Part shown: positions 6,992-9,508 of the stretch, in pieces | Numbering within the stretch: position 1 is the stretch's first letter | Layout of the letters: each line of letters starts with the position of its first letter | Origin: Euryarchaeota archaeon UBA89 | GTDB taxonomy: Archaea; Thermoplasmatota; Poseidoniia; Poseidoniales; Thalassarchaeaceae | NCBI GenBank assembly: GCA_002495525.1 | Contig: DAFS01000053.1 | Span: 32,617-42,124 of the forward strand | Length of the DNA stretch: 9,508 nucleotides | Direction: 5' to 3' | Notes under the pieces: generated by a model | Databases searched by the model: none | What the model saw: only the letters and a program-made list of their open reading frames with translations | Told to the model about the DNA's origin: nothing | Made by a program: the position numbers and the translations under genes

Positions 6992-7917
6992 CTTAGCCAG
7001 TATGGCAAACCGTTTTCATCTGATTTTGTAGCATCATCTAGGACCTCTCTGGTAATTCCTAGTGGATGATTAACTGGCCATGAAGAGATTGGAGATATGG
7101 CATATTCAGCAGAATTGACTGAAAAACAATCAGTGCCTGGTATTTCCTCATTTATTATTTCGGCTGCACCGACTTCAAATGCCATAGAACCATCATCTAA
7201 TTCATGACTTTTTATTGCATTTCTATACCAACGAGAGCCTAAAGATACAGTATTGAAATCACCATTCCATCTAACTGGTGCATTAAGGTTAAGAAAGATA
7301 TTTCCGAGAGCGAAATTAGCCCTTATTGATTCAGAGTTAGGACTCATTTCTATTATTGATTTTGAGCCATTTGTCCTAAGGAAATCTGATGGCACCTTAG
7401 GTAAAAAATCAAGACAAGATTGCATTACTTCTATCGCACCTTTAACAGAGTAATCGAAGTTACTATGCTCATATGTGGCTAAACTTACGGCGATTGATGG
7501 TAAACCATAGAGTGCACTTTCTCGTGCAGCAGAAACCGTTCCAGAATGCATGATATCGACTGAAATATTCGGTCCTTGGTTAACACCGGAAATACACATT
7601 GTTGGCATTAATTCAGGCTCTAAGATATGGATCCCACCATCAAGTGCTGCAATTACACAGTCACAAGGTGAACCATCTAAAGAATACATTTTCAGTGGTA
7701 TATTTTGGTCCGATTGCAATTTATCCGCAATGTCTTGTCTATTTGCGACTTTGAGTTTTTTACGAACAGAAATGCGCATACCTGTAGCCGATTGTTCCGT
7801 AGATGGTGCTAAAACAAAAAGTGGGAATCCTTCAATATTTAGTTGTCTGATTAGCTCCTGAATTCCAGGGGCCTCAATACCATCGTCATTTGTGATAAAC
7901 AATGTTGGTTTACTCAT
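6988..7917 (-). CDS. surE: 5'/3'-nucleotidase SurE
   Basis: SurE is a metal-dependent phosphatase that removes phosphate from nucleoside monophosphates and, in some members, polyphosphate. It acts in the cytoplasm. Family motifs are all present: TNDDG (residues 9-13; D11 and D12 bind metal), APSTEQSATG with the conserved Ser (S43), LDGSPCDCV (80-88), SGVNQGPN with the metal-ligand Asn (N113), HSGTVSAARE (124-133) and FLNLNAP (208-214). The 309-residue product is longer than the usual 250-270 residues. ATG at 7917 gives the standard beginning MSKPTLFITNDDG and is preceded by GGAGTGAT. The frame extends to ATG at 7971, but that would add 18 unmatched residues and overlap the upstream transporter gene. 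It follows that gene by 22 bp, probably in one transcript. Its TAG stop overlaps the trmY stop. Confidence 0.95.
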   Translation of the reverse strand: MSKPTLFITNDDGIEAPGIQELIRQLNIEGFPLFVLAPSTEQSATGMRISVRKKLKVANRQDIADKLQSDQNIPLKMYSLDGSPCDCVIAALDGGIHILEPELMPTMCISGVNQGPNISVDIMHSGTVSAARESALYGLPSIAVSLATYEHSNFDYSVKGAIEVMQSCLDFLPKVPSDFLRTNGSKSIIEMSPNSESIRANFALGNIFLNLNAPVRWNGDFNTVSLGSRWYRNAIKSHELDDGSMAFEVGAAEIINEEIPGTDCFSVNSAEYAISPISSWPVNHPLGITREVLDDATKSDENGLPYWLS

Positions 7918-7925
7918 ATCACTCC
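7918..7925 (-). promoter_or_regulatory. Shine-Dalgarno site that sets the surE start
   Basis: GGAGTGAT on the minus strand resembles GGAGGTGAT lacking one G. Its GGAG lies 4 nt before ATG 7917. It favours this start over the upstream in-frame ATGs at 7935, 7956 and 7971. Confidence 0.55.
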
Positions 7926-7939
7926 GAGGAACCATTAGT

Positions 7940-8896
7940 TCATGAAGGCGATTCATCGGTAGTTTGTTCATTCGCCTCTTCGATTTTCACTAATATTGCT
8001 CCAATTAGCATCATAAAACCTCCTATAATCGTCCAGATACCCAATGAAATTTCACCATTCCAGATATAGCCAATAAATCCTCCAATGACTGGCTCAAATA
8101 ATAAAGCAATAGAAACTATTAGTGGAGAAAACCATCGTAGTACAGCGTTTATTCCCGTATGCCCGAGCAAACCAGGACCTAATGATAGGTATCCTACCCA
8201 AATTATCCAGCTAATGTCAATCCAACCAAATACTGAAACTTCTGGCACCACTTGAGAAAAACTGGTACCTTCAAGAATTAATGAAGTAGGAGTTAACCAC
8301 AATGATGAAAGAAAAGTGACTGGAAATGCGTAAATGAATAAGGGCATATTCCTTTCAGATCTTAGATATCTCCCTGAAAAAAGATAGCCTACAACTGTCA
8401 CTGCACCAATGAATGCAAATAAATTTCCTATCAAAGTTACTTCACCACCAGAATCAATATCTTTCAAAGTTATGGCCGCACCAAAGAAACCTATGGAGGC
8501 ACCAAGAATATGTCCTCTTCTAATTTCTGAACCTAAAATAGGCATTAATAGAACTACAACTAATGGATGACTGGTGACAAAAAGAAGACTGTGTACTAAA
8601 CTTGTATGATCTAATGACCATACCCAAGAACCAAAATGTGCTGCAAGAAAAATACTTGATAATAAGATAACTAGAATATCCTTCAATTCGAAAATATTTC
8701 TATCAGTATTGTATAATTGATAAAGAAAACCAGGTAATAGAATTAATGCCGTTCCTTGCATCCTCCAAGATGCACGAAGAATAGGAGGTACTTCTGTCAT
8801 TGATTGAAGAACTGCACCAGCACTTGAAACTGCAAATAATGCTACAAAAAGTAGGACCCATGCACTTCTAGGCGTTGATACTTCTACGGAATTCAC
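7940..8896 (-). CDS. EamA/DMT-superfamily transporter
   Basis: This 318-residue protein shows about ten hydrophobic helices arranged as two EamA repeats, typical of drug/metabolite transporters (length usually 280-320). Repeat 1 includes AAHFGSWVWSLDHTS (85-99) and FVTSHPLVVVLL (106-117), the typical helix-3/helix-4 signature. Repeat 2 includes GLLGHTGINAVLRW (242-255) and ALLFEPVIGGFIGY (264-277), where EPV is the usual second-repeat motif. The tail after about residue 304 is acidic and cytoplasmic. Substrates in this superfamily are diverse (amino acids, nucleotide sugars, other metabolites) and cannot be read from the sequence. The start is GTG at 8896, with GAGGT six nt upstream. The gene is followed after 22 bp by surE and preceded by a 78-bp gap after aIF5A on the same strand. 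A functional link to SurE, such as export of dephosphorylated products, is speculative. Confidence 0.88.
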   Translation of the reverse strand: MNSVEVSTPRSAWVLLFVALFAVSSAGAVLQSMTEVPPILRASWRMQGTALILLPGFLYQLYNTDRNIFELKDILVILLSSIFLAAHFGSWVWSLDHTSLVHSLLFVTSHPLVVVLLMPILGSEIRRGHILGASIGFFGAAITLKDIDSGGEVTLIGNLFAFIGAVTVVGYLFSGRYLRSERNMPLFIYAFPVTFLSSLWLTPTSLILEGTSFSQVVPEVSVFGWIDISWIIWVGYLSLGPGLLGHTGINAVLRWFSPLIVSIALLFEPVIGGFIGYIWNGEISLGIWTIIGGFMMLIGAILVKIEEANEQTTDESPS

Positions 8897-8902
8897 TACA
8901 TT

Positions 8903-8907
8903 ACCTC
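8903..8907 (-). promoter_or_regulatory. Shine-Dalgarno site of the EamA gene
   Basis: GAGGT on the minus strand lies six nt before the GTG start at 8896, a good spacing that supports the GTG. The spacer contains ATG-TAG (8901-8896), a start codon followed directly by a stop that overlaps the GTG. Confidence 0.55.
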
Positions 8908-8916
8908 TGAATCTTG

Positions 8917-8934
8917 CAAAGGCTTCAAAGGCTT
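8917..8934. repeat. Tandem 9-bp repeat in the EamA gene leader
   Basis: Two perfect head-to-tail copies of CAAAGGCTT (8917-8925 and 8926-8934; AAGCCTTTG on the minus strand) lie 10-27 bp upstream of the EamA Shine-Dalgarno site. They could be an operator or a leader element, or replication slippage. The position between a weak TATA-like TTTATCC (about 8948-8954, minus) and the start codon fits a regulatory role, but nothing shows one. Confidence 0.6.
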
Positions 8935-8974
8935 AACTTAACCTATGGATAAAGTCAATAGAGACATTACTAAT

Positions 8975-9361
8975 CTAATGGTCTCTTGTAATTCTATAGC
9001 GTCCCATAGCTTCCATCCACTGAATTTCTCCACCAGACTCTAAATTCATTTCCGGATCTAAAGGAAGAATTAGTGTAGAGTAGGTTTTGCTATCCATAGC
9101 ATGTACCTCTGTACCTTGAATATGAGTAATAATAGCAGAACCTTTCTCAATGACAGGAACATAGATGTTATCTGTAACAGTCCCTACATGGCTTCTTTTT
9201 TGGCCTGTGAAAATATCCTCTAATTCAATTCGTGCTTTGGCAGAACCATGCTTCCCAGGTTTTGATTTAGACATACTAAGAATTTTGTAAGCACTTTCTT
9301 CTAAAGCCACATAACGTCCAACTTTTAGTGTTCTAATTTCTACTCTATTGGTTCCTGGCAT
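8975..9361 (-). CDS. Translation initiation factor 5A (aIF5A)
   Basis: The archaeal counterpart of eIF5A binds the ribosome and relieves stalling, for example at proline-rich stretches. Its activity in the family depends on a lysine modified to hypusine or deoxyhypusine. The hypusination loop SKPGKHGSAKARI is intact, with the modified lysine at residue 37 of the form starting at 9361. The N-terminal SH3-like barrel and C-terminal OB-fold (from about residue 70) give the usual length, 128 residues. ATG at 9361 (MPGTNRVEIRTLK) is the family-like start; the frame extends only three more codons to a TTG at 9370. No clear Shine-Dalgarno site precedes either, so the mRNA may be translated without one. 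The deoxyhypusine synthase gene is not in the window. The next gene on the same strand is the EamA transporter, 78 bp downstream. Confidence 0.95.
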   Translation of the reverse strand: MPGTNRVEIRTLKVGRYVALEESAYKILSMSKSKPGKHGSAKARIELEDIFTGQKRSHVGTVTDNIYVPVIEKGSAIITHIQGTEVHAMDSKTYSTLILPLDPEMNLESGGEIQWMEAMGRYRITRDH

Positions 9362-9413
9362 GTATATCAAACCAAGTGGTTAGACAGCACCTTATCAGTA
9401 TTACCCGAAGTAT

Positions 9414-9428
9414 TGCTCAGATAGAGCA
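9414..9428. repeat. Short inverted repeat upstream of aIF5A
   Basis: TGCTC-AGATA-GAGCA forms a perfect 5-bp stem with a 5-nt loop, about 53 bp upstream of the aIF5A ATG and directly beside an A7/T7 tract. It may be part of the aIF5A promoter or leader, or of the neighbouring terminator. With only 5 bp, it could also be chance. Confidence 0.35.
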
Positions 9429-9429
9429 T

Positions 9430-9474
9430 AAAAAAATTGTACCTAAGCCGGGAGCAAAAGCTCCCGACTCAGGT
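9430..9474 (-). terminator. GC-rich hairpin plus T7 tract, possible leftward terminator
   Basis: CGGGAGC-AAAA-GCTCCCG (9449-9466) is a perfect 7-bp GC-rich stem with a 4-nt loop. It extends through two mismatched positions to an outer ACCT/AGGT pairing (9441-9474). On the minus strand it is followed after a few bases by a T7 run (9436-9430). This fits termination of a leftward gene beyond the right edge: the minus frame 9507-9469 is open and ends in TGA just before the hairpin, with a possible C-terminal tail ETTKSNLVGRRT. Thirteen codons are too few to call a gene. The T7 tract could instead act as the TATA-like element of aIF5A. Confidence 0.45.
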
Positions 9475-9482
9475 TCTACGTC

Positions 9483-9503
9483 CGACTAAATTAGATTTAG
9501 TCG
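9483..9503. repeat. 8-bp inverted repeat at the right edge
   Basis: CGACTAAA-TTAGA-TTTAGTCG is a perfect 8-bp stem with a 5-nt loop, 16 bp from the stem of the GC-rich hairpin. Two strong hairpins in about 60 bp point to a structured RNA or a 3' end. The neighbouring gene is outside the window, so the role is open. Confidence 0.6.
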
Positions 9504-9508
9504 TCTCT

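Larger units (their letters stand above)
9362..9508. other. Right-edge non-coding region
   Basis: These 147 bp contain no complete gene. From left to right they hold the aIF5A leader, a short inverted repeat, a T7 tract (minus strand), a GC-rich hairpin and an 8-bp hairpin. The aIF5A promoter must be here. The T-rich ACAATTTTTTTATGC (minus) is the best TATA-like candidate and would give a leader of roughly 40-50 nt. TTTGATATAC next to the ATG is too close to act as the TATA box. Confidence 0.5.

Noticed and set aside
7550..7861. 103-codon plus-strand frame
   Set aside because: It is antisense to the conserved SurE motifs and shows no recognisable domain.
7918..7971. Longer surE start at ATG 7971
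   Set aside because: It adds 18 residues absent from the family before the conserved beta strand, overlaps the EamA gene, and a Shine-Dalgarno-like site supports 7917.
9441..9508. Possible tRNA with long variable arm (GC hairpin followed by GGTTC)
   Set aside because: The T-loop sequence GGTTCTACGTCC does not form a proper T-arm, and no acceptor, D or anticodon arm can be found.
1..9508. Mobile element, prophage, CRISPR or defence system
   Set aside because: No transposase, integrase, terminal repeats, spaced direct repeats or defence genes are visible; gene content and codon style are uniform and housekeeping.

Overview
The window looks like a gene-dense, AT-rich stretch of an archaeal chromosome. 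The evidence for archaea is a replication factor C large subunit ending in a PCNA-binding tail, an SRP54 GTPase, a TrmY-type tRNA methyltransferase, an archaeal/eukaryotic-type initiation factor 5A with the hypusine loop, and Shine-Dalgarno remnants matching GGAGGTGAT. TrmY and the AGA/ATA-rich, low-GC coding style suggest a euryarchaeote. A marine Thermoplasmatota lineage such as Marine Group II (Poseidoniales) fits well, but this is inference and the sequence alone does not prove it.

Layout from left to right: the 3' part of rfcL (+) enters from the left edge and ends exactly where the leftward trkA-trkH pair ends. trkA (-) is followed after 2 bp by trkH (-); together they encode the regulator and pore of a potassium uptake system. 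Upstream of trkA, across a 94-bp gap, is an unrecognised polytopic membrane protein (-). It is divergent from srp54 (+), with only 24 bp between the two possible starts. srp54 is followed at once by trmY (+), whose ribosome binding site overlaps the srp54 stop codon. trmY meets surE (-) tail to tail with overlapping stop codons. surE lies 22 bp downstream of an EamA/DMT-family transporter gene (-), and upstream of that is the aIF5A gene (-). The last 140 bp hold no complete gene but contain a run of hairpins and a T7 tract, possibly the terminator of a leftward gene lying beyond the right edge.

Functionally the region is mostly housekeeping: DNA replication (RfcL), protein targeting (SRP54), tRNA modification (TrmY), translation (aIF5A), nucleotide clean-up (SurE), K+ homeostasis (TrkAH) and a small-molecule exporter. 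I see no mobile element, CRISPR array, rRNA or tRNA. The items most worth a second look are the altered SRP54 P-loop, the divergent C-terminal half of TrmY, the unknown membrane protein, the hairpin cluster at the right edge, and the zero-gap or overlapping gene ends, which force transcription signals into neighbouring coding sequence.
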